This document shows positions 36,404 to 51,558 of a DNA stretch of 64,000 nt, piece by piece (the first letter of the stretch is position 1; every line of letters starts with the position of its first letter). The position numbers and the translations under genes were made by a program. The stretch is from assembly GCF_003014675.1 (NCBI RefSeq), contig NZ_PYAU01000001.1, forward strand, positions 372,001-436,000, given 5' to 3'. The notes beneath the pieces are model-generated. The model worked only from the letters and a program-made list of their open reading frames with translations. It was not told the origin of the DNA and did not search any database. Source of the DNA: Labedella gwakjiensis (GTDB lineage Bacteria > Actinomycetota > Actinomycetes > Actinomycetales > Microbacteriaceae).

Positions 36404-37528
36404 TCAGACGCGCGCCGAGGGACCGGCCTCGAGGAGACGCTCGTACTCGTCGCGCGCCTCGGCGTTGCGCACCCGGACGGCGCGGCCGCGCTTGCCGACC
36501 CAGACGCCGAACCAGATCGGGACCTCTCGGGCGATGACGAAGGCGAGGAGGGCCGGCGCATCGAAGAGGTGATCGAGGAGGAACTGCGGCACCTGCGACG
36601 GGGCCACCTCGAAGGCGTTGGCCGCGAGGAGACCGGCGAGGTATCCGGCGTAGGTGAGCAGACCGACGAAGAACCCGCCGATCACGTATCCCCACCAGGA
36701 GGCGCGCGTGAGGATCACGACGAGGAGGGCCCAGGCGAGGAAGAAGACGATCACGGGAACGTAGAACACCGCGCTCGCGAGCGTGCTCATGAGCGCCGTG
36801 TCGGGAGCGGCGTCCGAGGCCGGCGTCATGAACGGCGTCACGACGAACACGAGGGCGAGGAGGTAGAGCCCGGCGAACACGACGGTCGCGAGGAGTCCGA
36901 TCAGGATGCCGAAACCGCGGTTACCCTTCGCCTTCGGCGGCGTGGGAGCCTGCACGTACACCGGACGGCTCGAGGCGTCTGCGTCGCGGTCGGTCCGCTC
37001 CGAAGCGTTGTCGCGATCGCGATCGGTGGCGGCACCCGCCGCGGCGACGCCGGCCACGCCGGCACCGGTGGCGGCCGTCGCGGTCGCCGGTGCGGGCTCG
37101 CCGAGCGCCTGCGGAGGATACGGGTGCTGCTCGTCCGCGGGCGACGGCTTCGTGAGCGGGGGCTCGTCCGCCGGGTCCGGCTCCTGCGCCGAGCCGTAGT
37201 CGACCACGATCTCATCGCCCGACGAGGACGACGTCACGGGCGCCGGCTCGGCGTCGGTCGCTCCGATGGGGTACGGCTCACGCTCCTCGGCGCCGACGTC
37301 CGCCGCCTCCGCGGCCGCCGCATCGGTACGCACACCATCGGCCGGATCGTTCACGGCGTCGGGGTGCAATCGCTCGCCTCCGGGGGCGGCGGATGAAGGG
37401 GTCTCGTCTCCGTCGTAGACGTCCTGTGCCGAGACGGGCTGTACGGGCTCGACGGGAACGCCCGCCTCACCGTGCGGTGTGGTCTCGTTGTGGTCCGAAG
37501 CCTCGTGGTCCGGCGTGTTCGACGTCAT
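36404..37528 (-). CDS. Four-helix membrane protein with long acidic tail
   Basis: 374 residues, function unknown. Residues 1-210 are a disordered acidic, Ala/Pro/Asp-rich cytoplasmic region. Four membrane helices follow (about 218-242, 258-285, 292-320, 330-355; motif SWWGYVIGGFFVGLLTY), with a short basic tail. Start ATG 37528 has GGGAG 7 nt upstream; the longer frame upstream lacks support. 190 bp separate it from the phosphatase gene and it probably has its own promoter. The disordered tail could be a phosphorylation target of the neighbouring kinases (speculative). Confidence 0.75.
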   Translation of the reverse strand: MTSNTPDHEASDHNETTPHGEAGVPVEPVQPVSAQDVYDGDETPSSAAPGGERLHPDAVNDPADGVRTDAAAAEAADVGAEEREPYPIGATDAEPAPVTSSSSGDEIVVDYGSAQEPDPADEPPLTKPSPADEQHPYPPQALGEPAPATATAATGAGVAGVAAAGAATDRDRDNASERTDRDADASSRPVYVQAPTPPKAKGNRGFGILIGLLATVVFAGLYLLALVFVVTPFMTPASDAAPDTALMSTLASAVFYVPVIVFFLAWALLVVILTRASWWGYVIGGFFVGLLTYAGYLAGLLAANAFEVAPSQVPQFLLDHLFDAPALLAFVIAREVPIWFGVWVGKRGRAVRVRNAEARDEYERLLEAGPSARV

Positions 37529-37575
37529 GGTGGAGCTCCCGTTCTGCGGCGAGCAGGCGGTCTCTGCTCGATGAG

Positions 37576-37581
37576 ACTCTA
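37576..37581 (-). promoter_or_regulatory. Candidate -10 box for the 36404-37528 gene
   Basis: TAGAGT on the minus strand, about 47 nt before the start, leaving a short leader with the ribosome site. No clear -35. Confidence 0.35.
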
Positions 37582-37642
37582 CCGCCGCTCCTCCCCCGCA
37601 TCCGGGTGGCACGCGGGCGTCGCCGGAGCCGGGCTCTCCGCC

Positions 37643-38362
37643 CTATTCCGCGGGCCAGAGGGAGGCGACGATGTCCTGGGTGTAGCCCGTGGGCGCGAAG
37701 TTGATCCAGTGGGTCGCCACCCAGACGCCCCCGCGGACGAAGTGGGATTCTCCCGCCCGGTAGGTGCCGAGCTCGTCTGTGACGGTCTCGCTCTGCACGC
37801 AGCGGGTGCCCTGGGATTCCGTAGAGCACTCGAAGCCGAGAGCGGACAGCCGATCGAGCACGACCGTCGACGATTCGGTCGAGACCTGCGTGATGTTCGT
37901 GTTGAGCCCGTACTCCCCCGCGGATCCCCAGCTGCACTTGAAGGTGCTGTTCTGGGCGATCACGTCCGCGAGCTCGGGGTCCGTCGTGCCGAGACTGTCG
38001 GCGACCGAGCCGTCGTTGAGCGGCAGGCCCGTCGCCTGGAGGGATGCGAGCATCTCCGCCGAGTAGATCTGCTGGCAATCGGTGGGCCGCGGCGCCGCGA
38101 GAGCCGCTGCGGGCGTCTCGGCCGGCACCGGACGAGAGCCGTCGGACGACGAGCCGCCGGCGTTCGGCTGGCTGGGGCTCTGCTCGCCCGCGCCGTCCAT
38201 GTGCGTGAGGAGGGCGAAGACCGTACCGGCGAGGAGGGCGAGAACGGCGACGATCGCGATCGCCGAGCCGATCCAGAGGCCGCTCCGGCGCGGAGCATTG
38301 CCGTCGGACGTCGCGGAGTCGGACGGGGAGCGCGGCTCGTCGTCGACCTCGATGTGCGTCAT
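37643..38362 (-). CDS. Membrane-anchored four-cysteine protein, paralogue 1
   Basis: 239 residues: short acidic cytoplasmic start, one helix (about 30-53), a Ser/Pro/Ala linker, then an exported domain with cysteines in DCQQIYS, FKCSW, FECST and TRCVQ. The ending (WVATHWINFAPTGYTQDIVASLWP) matches the ending of its neighbours. Same family as the four genes at 38457-41515. GGAGGAG precedes the ATG, with a TAGCAT hexamer further upstream. Function unknown; two disulfides in the outer domain are likely. Confidence 0.8.
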   Translation of the reverse strand: MTHIEVDDEPRSPSDSATSDGNAPRRSGLWIGSAIAIVAVLALLAGTVFALLTHMDGAGEQSPSQPNAGGSSSDGSRPVPAETPAAALAAPRPTDCQQIYSAEMLASLQATGLPLNDGSVADSLGTTDPELADVIAQNSTFKCSWGSAGEYGLNTNITQVSTESSTVVLDRLSALGFECSTESQGTRCVQSETVTDELGTYRAGESHFVRGGVWVATHWINFAPTGYTQDIVASLWPAE

Positions 38363-38394
38363 GACTCCTCCAGGGCGGATCGGGTACGTCTCCG

Positions 38395-38400
38395 ATGCTA
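38395..38400 (-). promoter_or_regulatory. Candidate -10 box for the 37643-38362 gene
   Basis: TAGCAT on the minus strand, just after the terminator of the preceding gene and about 33 nt before the start codon. Confidence 0.4.
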
Positions 38401-38408
38401 CCTGTCGG

Positions 38409-38450
38409 GCACCCGGAGAGCCGCGACCGCCGTCGCGGCCCGCCGGGTGC
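38409..38450 (-). terminator. Terminator of the 38457-39874 pair
   Basis: Two stacked 8-bp stems (38409-38416 with 38443-38450; 38420-38427 with 38432-38439) separated by a 3/3-nt internal loop, starting 7 nt after the stop. Confidence 0.65.
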
Positions 38451-38456
38451 GGCCGA

Positions 38457-39140
38457 TCACGTCGAGGGGACGCGCACGTCGACCTCGCCGTACAACACGT
38501 CGCTCATGGCCGCGGCGTACTCCGGGGTGTCCTCTTCGCCGATGTGGACGGCCCAGACGCCGTCCCTCACCATGTGGGTCTCGAGCTGCTCCGATCCGTC
38601 CTCCCGGACGACCCGCGGCATCACGCACATGACACCCGAGCGGACGGTGGCGCAGGACCCCGTCGCTCGGAGGAGCTCGACGAGCTCCGGCGTCTCTCCG
38701 GACGGGACGGCGACGGCGGCCGACACGATCTCCGCTCGTCCGTAGCCGTCGTCCCAGCGGCACCGGATGCCGTCGAGCTCGCCGAACCGGGCCCGGACGT
38801 CCGCATCCCCGACTCGTGAATCGACGTCGTTCACCTCGTCCGCCTCGACGAAGCCGGGCACGCTCCTGTCGAGGAGGGACGTCGGATACGCCTCGTCGCA
38901 TGAGGCCGGAACCGACACGGTCTCCGCCGCCGGCGTCGGCTCCGACGTCGGGACCGTCGGGGGCGTCTCCGATGCGACAGGGGCAGCGGACGAGGCGCTC
39001 GACGGGCCAGGGACTCCCCCGGCCGTCAGGCCACCGGCGAGCGCGAAACCGGCCGCGCCCGACCCCAGGACGAGCAGGACCGCTGCGACGACCGCCACGG
39101 CGGCAACGCCTCGGCCCCGTCGGCCCTCAGCGGCGCTCAT
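38457..39140 (-). CDS. Membrane-anchored four-cysteine protein, paralogue 2
   Basis: 227 residues: basic start (EGRRGRG), one helix (12-38), Pro/Ser/Thr linker, and an exported domain with cysteines in SCDEAYP, IRCRWDD, SCATVRSG and VMCVM. ATGA overlap with the gene before it. It pairs with 39137-39874 exactly as 40098-40781 pairs with 40778-41515, and has the same length (227) as its counterpart. Function unknown. Ends at a strong hairpin. Confidence 0.8.
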   Translation of the reverse strand: MSAAEGRRGRGVAAVAVVAAVLLVLGSGAAGFALAGGLTAGGVPGPSSASSAAPVASETPPTVPTSEPTPAAETVSVPASCDEAYPTSLLDRSVPGFVEADEVNDVDSRVGDADVRARFGELDGIRCRWDDGYGRAEIVSAAVAVPSGETPELVELLRATGSCATVRSGVMCVMPRVVREDGSEQLETHMVRDGVWAVHIGEEDTPEYAAAMSDVLYGEVDVRVPST

Positions 39141-39874
39141 CGCTCGCTCCACAGCGAATCGACGATGTCGTCGAGGTATCCCTCGACGGAGATGTTGAGG
39201 TATCCGGTCGCGACGATCAGGCCGTCTCGGATGAACACCTCGTCGACGAGCGTCGTCGACGACTCCGCGTACTCCGTCGTCTGCAGGCAGAGCGTGCCCT
39301 CGCGGTACGACGAGCACGTGAAGTCGGACAGGGTCAGCGCCGTCGTCACGTCTTCACCGGCCGACGTCGGCAGGGGCGCCACGGTCGTTCCGATGAACAC
39401 GTCGGTGGGCGGCGGATCCCAATCGCACTGGAGCCGGTCGAGGTTCCACAGGACGCCGGTGAGGTAATCGTCCGACAGCCGCGGGCCGCGATGCAGGGTC
39501 TGGAAGTCGAAGTCCGTGCGGTTGAGCTCCATGTGCCCGTCGTCGAGTGCGTCGAGCTCGTCGAAGAAGCCGGGGCTGTACAGGGTGGAACACTCGTCCG
39601 GCAGGGCGTCAGCGGTCGGTCCGGGTGTCGGCGCGGGGCTCGACGGCGAACTCGACGGCGGCGGCGCGGCCTCGGGCCCCGTGGTCGGCTCGGCCGACGC
39701 GCCGGAGGCGCCCGCCAATTCTCCGCCCCACCACGCCCCGCCGACGCCCGCGGCGACGGCGAGAACGACCGTCGTCGCCGCCAGGAGGATCATCCCCCTC
39801 CGCCGGCGGGGAGGTGGGGGATCGGTCGGTTCCGCCGCCGGCGGCTCGGGAGCGAGTGGATCGGGGGAACCCAT
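39137..39874 (-). CDS. Membrane-anchored four-cysteine protein, paralogue 3
   Basis: 245 residues from ATG 39874 (MGSPDPLAP), with AAAGG upstream. One helix (about 28-48), Pro/Ser linker, and an exported domain with cysteines in ECSTLYS, LQCDWD, FTCSSY and TLCLQT, ending EGYLDDIVDSLW. First gene of a two-gene unit. Counterpart of 40778-41515 (same length, same start MG.DPLAP, ending GYLDD(I/V)(V/I)D(S/A)LW). The longer frame upstream runs through the conserved promoter repeat and is not coding. Confidence 0.82.
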   Translation of the reverse strand: MGSPDPLAPEPPAAEPTDPPPPRRRRGMILLAATTVVLAVAAGVGGAWWGGELAGASGASAEPTTGPEAAPPPSSSPSSPAPTPGPTADALPDECSTLYSPGFFDELDALDDGHMELNRTDFDFQTLHRGPRLSDDYLTGVLWNLDRLQCDWDPPPTDVFIGTTVAPLPTSAGEDVTTALTLSDFTCSSYREGTLCLQTTEYAESSTTLVDEVFIRDGLIVATGYLNISVEGYLDDIVDSLWSER

Positions 39875-39925
39875 CAGGGCACCTTTCTCGGCGCCGCCCT
39901 CATCCACGTCCCCGCACCGCGGTCG

Positions 39926-40020
39926 TCGAGCCCCGGTCGGCTGGCGCCTGTCCCCTCCGGAATGATCACAATCTACGGTCCCCGGCGGCACGGACGGATG
40001 AAATCCGGATAACGGTTTCG
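39926..40020. repeat. Duplicated upstream region, copy 1
   Basis: 39926-39978 is identical over 53 bp to 41566-41618, and a further 17 bp (40004-40020) is identical to 41644-41660 at the same spacing. Lies 52 nt before the start of the 39137-39874 gene. It contains a TAGATT hexamer and the GATTGTGNTCATTC motif on the minus strand, so it probably includes the promoter. Confidence 0.9.
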
Positions 40021-40097
40021 CAACCGTCTGACGGAGAGGCGCCCGCAGCCCGACGGCACCCGTTACAGCCGAGGAACCGGGTCGCCCGGGCGAGCGA

Positions 40098-40781
40098 TCA
40101 CTCGGCGGGGACGTCGACCTCGAGCCCGCCGAAGAGCGCATCGTTCATCGAGGACGCGTACTCCGACACGCCCCAGTGCCCGACGTGGACGGTCCACAGT
40201 CCGTCACGCAGCATGTGCACCTCGCCGACGAAGGTCGAGTCGTCCGGGTCGTCGGGGCCGCCTGTGCGACACACGAGGCCTGCGCGGACGAATACGCACT
40301 CCGCTCCGGACGCGCGGAGCTGGGCCCCCAGATCGGCCATCTCGGCGACGGGCACCTCGGCGACACCCGAGACCATGTCGATCTCCGATCCCTGCTCGTA
40401 CGACCAGGCGCACCGGAGCCCGCCGAACGACTCGAACGCGGCGGCGATCGCCGGATCGGCCATCTCGTCGACGACCGTTCCTGCCGGGTCGGCGAAGAGG
40501 TACCCGGACCCCTCGCGCTCGACGAGTTCCACGGTGTACGCGGCCGTGCAGGACGAGGGGGCTCGGACCGTCGTCGGTACCGGCGAGGGCGTCGATCCGG
40601 TAGGCGTCGAGGGGGCACCGGTGGGCACTGCCGACGTCGTCGGAGACGCCTCTGACACGGCCTCGGCCCCACTGCCGACGAGGAATCCGACGGCGGTCGA
40701 GCCCACGATCAGGAGGAGGGCGACGAGCACCCAGGCCAGGGCGGGCATGATGCGACGGCCGCTCCGCGCTGCCGCACTCAT
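40098..40781 (-). CDS. Membrane-anchored four-cysteine protein, paralogue 4
   Basis: 227 residues: short start, one helix (about 13-35), Pro/Thr/Ser linker, and an exported domain with cysteines in SCTAAYT, LRCAWSY, ECVFVRAG and LVCRTGG, followed by EVHMLRDGLWTVHVG. Clear paralogue of 38457-39140 (HMVRDGVWAVHIG at the same place). ATGA overlap with 40778-41515. Function unknown. Confidence 0.8.
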   Translation of the reverse strand: MSAAARSGRRIMPALAWVLVALLLIVGSTAVGFLVGSGAEAVSEASPTTSAVPTGAPSTPTGSTPSPVPTTVRAPSSCTAAYTVELVEREGSGYLFADPAGTVVDEMADPAIAAAFESFGGLRCAWSYEQGSEIDMVSGVAEVPVAEMADLGAQLRASGAECVFVRAGLVCRTGGPDDPDDSTFVGEVHMLRDGLWTVHVGHWGVSEYASSMNDALFGGLEVDVPAE

Positions 40782-41515
40782 CGCCGCGCTCCCCAGAGCG
40801 CGTCGATGACGTCGTCGAGGTAACCCTCGTACGAGACCTCGGTCATCCCCGTCGCGATGATGATCCCCTCACGCATGTAGACACTCGTGGTGAGCGTGTA
40901 CGCGTTGCTCTCGACCATCTCGCAGAGCGAGCCCGAGCGGTGGGTCTCGCACGTGAAGGTGCCGTTCTGGAGCACCTCGGAGAGGCCCTCGAGTGTCACG
41001 GGCGAGATGGCCGCCACCGTCGTCCCGATCACCTGGTGGAAGTCGTCGTTCGGAAACCACGTGCACTGCAGCCGGTCGAGGTTCCACAGCGTATCGGCGA
41101 CGATCCCCCGAGAGATCGTCGGCGACGTCCCCCCGCCAGGGGCGTCGGCGTTGGCGTTGAGCCGCGCCCACCCGGTGAGGTCGGCGTAGACGGCGTCGGA
41201 GTAGAGTCCGTCGCAGCTCGCGGGAATCTCGACGGTCGGCGACTCGGACGGACTCGCGGACGGTGACGGTGCGGCGCTCGTCGGCGGTACGGGTGAGATC
41301 ACGGGGGTGGACGGCTGAGGTGCGGACGGCTGAGCCTCGGCGACGGACCGGCCGGCAGCTGCGCCGCCGATCGCCCCGACGACCGCGAACACGACCACAG
41401 CGCCGATCGTCACGGCCAGCCTCCACCGGGAACGGCCCGGCTCGGCGTCCGAGGATCCGTCGGTCGACGATCCTCCCTTCGGTGGTGGTGGTGCGAGCGG
41501 ATCGTCCGTGCCCAT
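40778..41515 (-). CDS. Membrane-anchored four-cysteine protein, paralogue 5
   Basis: 245 residues from ATG 41515 (MGTDDPLAP), with AGAGG upstream. One helix (about 33-55), Pro/Ser linker, and an exported domain with cysteines in SCDGLYS, LQCTWF, FTCETH and SLCEM, ending EGYLDDVIDALW. The LWNLDRLQC stretch is identical to that of paralogue 3. First gene of the second pair, in front of the duplicated promoter region. Function unknown. Confidence 0.82.
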   Translation of the reverse strand: MGTDDPLAPPPPKGGSSTDGSSDAEPGRSRWRLAVTIGAVVVFAVVGAIGGAAAGRSVAEAQPSAPQPSTPVISPVPPTSAAPSPSASPSESPTVEIPASCDGLYSDAVYADLTGWARLNANADAPGGGTSPTISRGIVADTLWNLDRLQCTWFPNDDFHQVIGTTVAAISPVTLEGLSEVLQNGTFTCETHRSGSLCEMVESNAYTLTTSVYMREGIIIATGMTEVSYEGYLDDVIDALWGARR

Positions 41516-41565
41516 GGGTGCCTCTCTCGACGCCGCCATGATCCACGTCCACGCACCCGTGGTCA

Positions 41566-41660
41566 TCGAGCCCCGGTCGGCTGGCGCCTGTCCCCTCCGG
41601 AATGATCACAATCTACGGGTCCGATCGACGCGCACGGATCTCGTCCGGATAACGGTTTCG
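41566..41660. repeat. Duplicated upstream region, copy 2
   Basis: Matches 39926-40020 (53 bp and 17 bp perfect blocks, same spacing), offset 1640 bp. Lies 51 nt before the start of 40778-41515. Confidence 0.9.
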
Positions 41661-41672
41661 ACCGAGGCACCC

Positions 41673-41720
41673 CCAGAGCTGGGGCGGAACGCCGGAGGCC
41701 AGAGCTGGGGCGGAACGCCG
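41673..41720. repeat. 22-bp direct repeat beside the rpoC terminator
   Basis: CCAGAGCTGGGGCGGAACGC plus CG occurs at 41673-41694 and 41699-41720, period 26 bp. Non-coding; the second copy runs into the terminator stem. Confidence 0.85.
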
Positions 41721-41751
41721 AAGGGCCCCGGCGGATGCCGGGGCCCTTCGG
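41718..41751 (-). terminator. rpoBC terminator
   Basis: Perfect 15-bp GC-rich stem (41718-41732 with 41737-41751), loop GGAT, 16 nt after the rpoC stop. No T-tract, as often in high-GC actinobacteria. Confidence 0.85.
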
Positions 41752-41767
41752 TTACTGCGACTCGTGC

Positions 41768-45649
<3,882 letters not shown>

Positions 45650-45706
45650 TTCTTATCTCCTACGGTGAATCTTCTCGAAGTTCTACAGAGCGTTTCGTGA
45701 CCGGGA

Positions 45707-49198
<3,492 letters not shown>

Positions 49199-49407
49199 GG
49201 AAATAACCTCCGTGGACCCCGTCAGGTCGTGTCACTGTCAGTTGATGAGGGAAGTCTCGCCGGACGCACAGAAAGGTGCACCTCGAAACCGCAGGGAAGC
49301 GGGATCATCGTGCACACGGGCCGACCGCAATATGAAGGCAGAGTGAAACGTCAGGGAGCGCAAAGGTCAATCATATGCGGAAGTTACCCCCATGTCTACT
49401 TCTCGGC

Positions 49408-49437
49408 TTGACCTTTTCCCGGAGTCTCCTGTATAAA
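49408..49437 (+). promoter_or_regulatory. Sigma70-type promoter on the plus strand
   Basis: TTGACC (49408-49413), 18-nt spacer, TATAAA (49432-49437). Would start transcription near 49444, about 60 nt before the spermidine-synthase-like gene. Confidence 0.65.
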
Positions 49438-49494
49438 CGCCCACCCCGCTCCGGCATTCCCGTCGCGGCCGACGAGGACGACGGCCGCTGGCGG

Positions 49495-49500
49495 TAGTTT
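49495..49500 (+). promoter_or_regulatory. -10 box, possible leaderless start of the 49507 gene
   Basis: TAGTTT ending 6 nt before the ATG. Confidence 0.4.
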
Positions 49501-49506
49501 CGGGGG

Positions 49507-50367
49507 ATGGACAATCCCCACGTGCGGCTCCAGGGCAGCGGCTTCCAGGCCGTGATCGAACCCGACCGCTTCGTCCCCGGCAGCTTCCAGCTCGTCGTCG
49601 ACGGGACCCCCCAGTCGCACGTGAACCTCGAGGATCCGAGCGATCTGACCTTCGAGTACGTTCGACGCATCGGTCACGTCGCGGACCTCGTCGCCGAGCC
49701 CGGCGCCCCCATCACCGCCGTTCACCTCGGCGCTGGAGCACTCACCCTCCCCCGCTACGTCGAGGCGACCAGGCCGGGCAGCAGGCAGCAGGTCGTGGAG
49801 ATCGAACGGGATCTCGTCGACTTCGTCAGGGAGCACCTCCCGCTGCCCAAGCGCGCGTCGATCCGCGTGCGGTACGGCGACGCCCGCGAGGTCGTCGGGC
49901 GGCTGCCGTCCGCATTGCACGGCGCGTGCGACCTCGTCATCGTGGACATCTTCCAGGGCGCCCGCACGCCGGCGCACGTCACGAGCGTCGAGTTCTACCG
50001 CGAGGTCGCCCGCCTCCTCGCCCCCGACGGCCTCCTGGCCGTCAACGTGGCAGACGGCCCGGGTCTCGCGTTCGCCCGCAGCCAGGTCTCCACCCTCTCC
50101 GCGGCTCTCGACCACGTGGCCGTGATCGCCGAGGCCCAGATCCTCAAGGGGCGCCGTTTCGGCAACCTCGTGCTCGTGGGTTCGCCGTCGGAGCTGCCCT
50201 TCGACTTCCTCCCCCGACTCCTCGCCGGAGGCCCACACCCCGCCAGAGCGGTGTCCGGTCGTGAGCTGCGCGAGTTCGCCTCCGGCGCACCGATCGCGAC
50301 GGACGCGACGGCGACGGGCTCTCCTCCCCCGTCGAAGTCGGTCTTCCAGGTCAAGCCGGGTCGCTGA
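49507..50367 (+). CDS. Spermidine synthase-like SAM-binding protein
   Basis: 286 residues, cytoplasmic. It has a Rossmann-fold nucleotide-binding region: HLGAGALTLPRYVE (SAM/dcSAM motif I), VVEIERDLVDFVREH (acidic loop), YGDAREVV, then DLVIVDIFQGA. This matches the actinobacterial group annotated as spermidine synthase or fused methyltransferase without the N-terminal membrane part. Polyamine synthesis is not proven; the aminopropyl-acceptor site residues cannot be confirmed by eye. The C-terminal 30 residues are low-complexity. Diverges from rpoB. Confidence 0.75.
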   Translation: MDNPHVRLQGSGFQAVIEPDRFVPGSFQLVVDGTPQSHVNLEDPSDLTFEYVRRIGHVADLVAEPGAPITAVHLGAGALTLPRYVEATRPGSRQQVVEIERDLVDFVREHLPLPKRASIRVRYGDAREVVGRLPSALHGACDLVIVDIFQGARTPAHVTSVEFYREVARLLAPDGLLAVNVADGPGLAFARSQVSTLSAALDHVAVIAEAQILKGRRFGNLVLVGSPSELPFDFLPRLLAGGPHPARAVSGRELREFASGAPIATDATATGSPPPSKSVFQVKPGR

Positions 50368-50444
50368 CCGCAGGTCCGCGCCCGGATTCGGCGACGAATC
50401 TCCGACAGGCGGGAGGCGGTGCGGGGAGCAGCCGGATCGCCGCC

Positions 50445-50450
50445 TATCGT
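50445..50450 (+). promoter_or_regulatory. -10 box, leaderless start of the TPR gene
   Basis: TATCGT, 7 nt before the GTG at 50458. Confidence 0.4.
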
Positions 50451-50457
50451 TGTGCCG

Positions 50458-50982
50458 GTGACGAACAGCATCATCCTCGGTTACGACGCGGCGACCCTCC
50501 GCGAGAAGGTCGATCTCCGCGCCGTTGGAGAGCGGCTGGACGAGCTCGGCGACCTCCGCAGCCTCACGGCGCTCTGCGAGAAGGCCTGGCTCCTGAAGGT
50601 CGCCGGACAGCTCGACGAGGCGCTCGACGTCGCGAACGAGGCCGTGCGACTCGCCCGCTTCACGGGCGATCGCAAGGAACTCGTGAGGCCTCGCCTCCTC
50701 CGGGCCCAGGTGCTCCAGTTCCGCGGATCGTACGACGACGCGATCCACGAGCTGAACGCCTGCGTTGACGAGGCCCACACCCACGAGTGGACGCTGTACG
50801 AGGCCTTCAGCCTGCAGCACCGCGGCAAGGTGTACTTCGACCTGGAACGGTTCGAGGAGGCTCTCGCCGACTTCCAGGCGGCCGCCGAGCTGCGCCGCGA
50901 GCTCGGCGCTCCTGACGAGCAGATCGAGTCGTCGCTCATCGCCATCGCGGTGACGGAATCGTACCTGGCCGACCGGGTCTGA
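50458..50982 (+). CDS. TPR-repeat protein
   Basis: 174 residues from GTG 50458 (VTNSIILGYDAATLREK). Three tetratricopeptide-like units follow: ALCEKAWLLKVAGQLDEALD, then RLLRAQVLQFRGSYDDAIHE, then HRGKVYFDLERFEEALADF. These are paired helices for protein-protein contact. No enzymatic domain or membrane segment. A frame opening at 50419 is longer, but the -10 box would lie inside it. Function unknown. Stands alone between its neighbours on the plus strand. Confidence 0.75.
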   Translation: MTNSIILGYDAATLREKVDLRAVGERLDELGDLRSLTALCEKAWLLKVAGQLDEALDVANEAVRLARFTGDRKELVRPRLLRAQVLQFRGSYDDAIHELNACVDEAHTHEWTLYEAFSLQHRGKVYFDLERFEEALADFQAAAELRRELGAPDEQIESSLIAIAVTESYLADRV

Positions 50983-51046
50983 CCCGCTCGGAGTATCCGA
51001 CCGAGGTGCCGGACGGCACGGCTGCGCGGTGATGTCGGTGGCTCGT

Positions 51047-51052
51047 TATAAC
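51047..51052 (+). promoter_or_regulatory. -10 box, leaderless start of the SprT-like gene
   Basis: TATAAC, 8 nt before the ATG at 51061; no ribosome site between. Confidence 0.55.
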
Positions 51053-51060
51053 GTGACTCC

Positions 51061-51558
51061 ATGGCAGATCTCGCTCGAGTGAAGGTCTGGGCGGACGCGC
51101 TCATCACCCTCCACCTCGACCCGGCCGTGTGGTCCTTCGGGTTCGACAACGCAAAGAAGCGTGCCGGGCTGTGCAACTACACGGATCACCGCATCACGGT
51201 GTCCCGCTACCTCGCCGCGCGCTACGAGGACGACGAAGTGCACCAGATCCTCCTCCACGAGGTGGCGCACGCCCTCGCCGGCGCGTCCGTCGGCCATGGA
51301 GCGGAGTGGAAGCGCATCGCCGAGGAACTCGGGTACGAGGGGGCCCGCCTGCACTCCGGGCGCACCGCCGACGAGCTCGCACCCTGGGTCGGCACGTGCC
51401 CGAGCGGGCACACGGTCTATCGGCACCGGCGACCCAACCGGCGCAGCTCGTGCGCCGTGTGCTCCCGCAGCTTCGACGCCCGCTTCGAGATCGCGTGGCG
51501 CCGCCGCGAGATCACGCCGGCCATGCGCCGCAGCGCCGCCGCGTCGGCCCCGCTGTGA
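51061..51558 (+). CDS. SprT-like zinc metalloprotease
   Basis: 165 residues. HEVAHA (HExxH) at about residue 68 is the catalytic zinc motif, followed by GHGAEWKRIAEELG, typical of SprT/Spartan-like proteases. A C-terminal zinc-ribbon follows: CPSGHTVYRHRRPNRRSSCAVC. Bacterial members are little studied; eukaryotic Spartan cuts DNA-protein crosslinks. GTGA overlap with the DUF1697 gene shows an operon of two. Confidence 0.87.
   Translation: MADLARVKVWADALITLHLDPAVWSFGFDNAKKRAGLCNYTDHRITVSRYLAARYEDDEVHQILLHEVAHALAGASVGHGAEWKRIAEELGYEGARLHSGRTADELAPWVGTCPSGHTVYRHRRPNRRSSCAVCSRSFDARFEIAWRRREITPAMRRSAAASAPL

Larger units (their letters stand above)
49199..49506. other. Divergent intergenic region between rpoB and the 49507 gene
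   Basis: 308 bp without a gene. Toward rpoB (minus strand) a TTGACC box at 49365-49370 is followed after 17 nt by only a weak TTCACT, so the rpoB promoter is uncertain; its leader would be about 140 nt. Toward the right there is a good promoter at 49408-49437 and a second -10 at 49495. No tRNA or known RNA element recognised. Confidence 0.5.

Noticed and set aside
49199-49506. Possible tRNA or riboswitch in the rpoB leader
   Set aside because: No cloverleaf or known conserved core could be found by eye.
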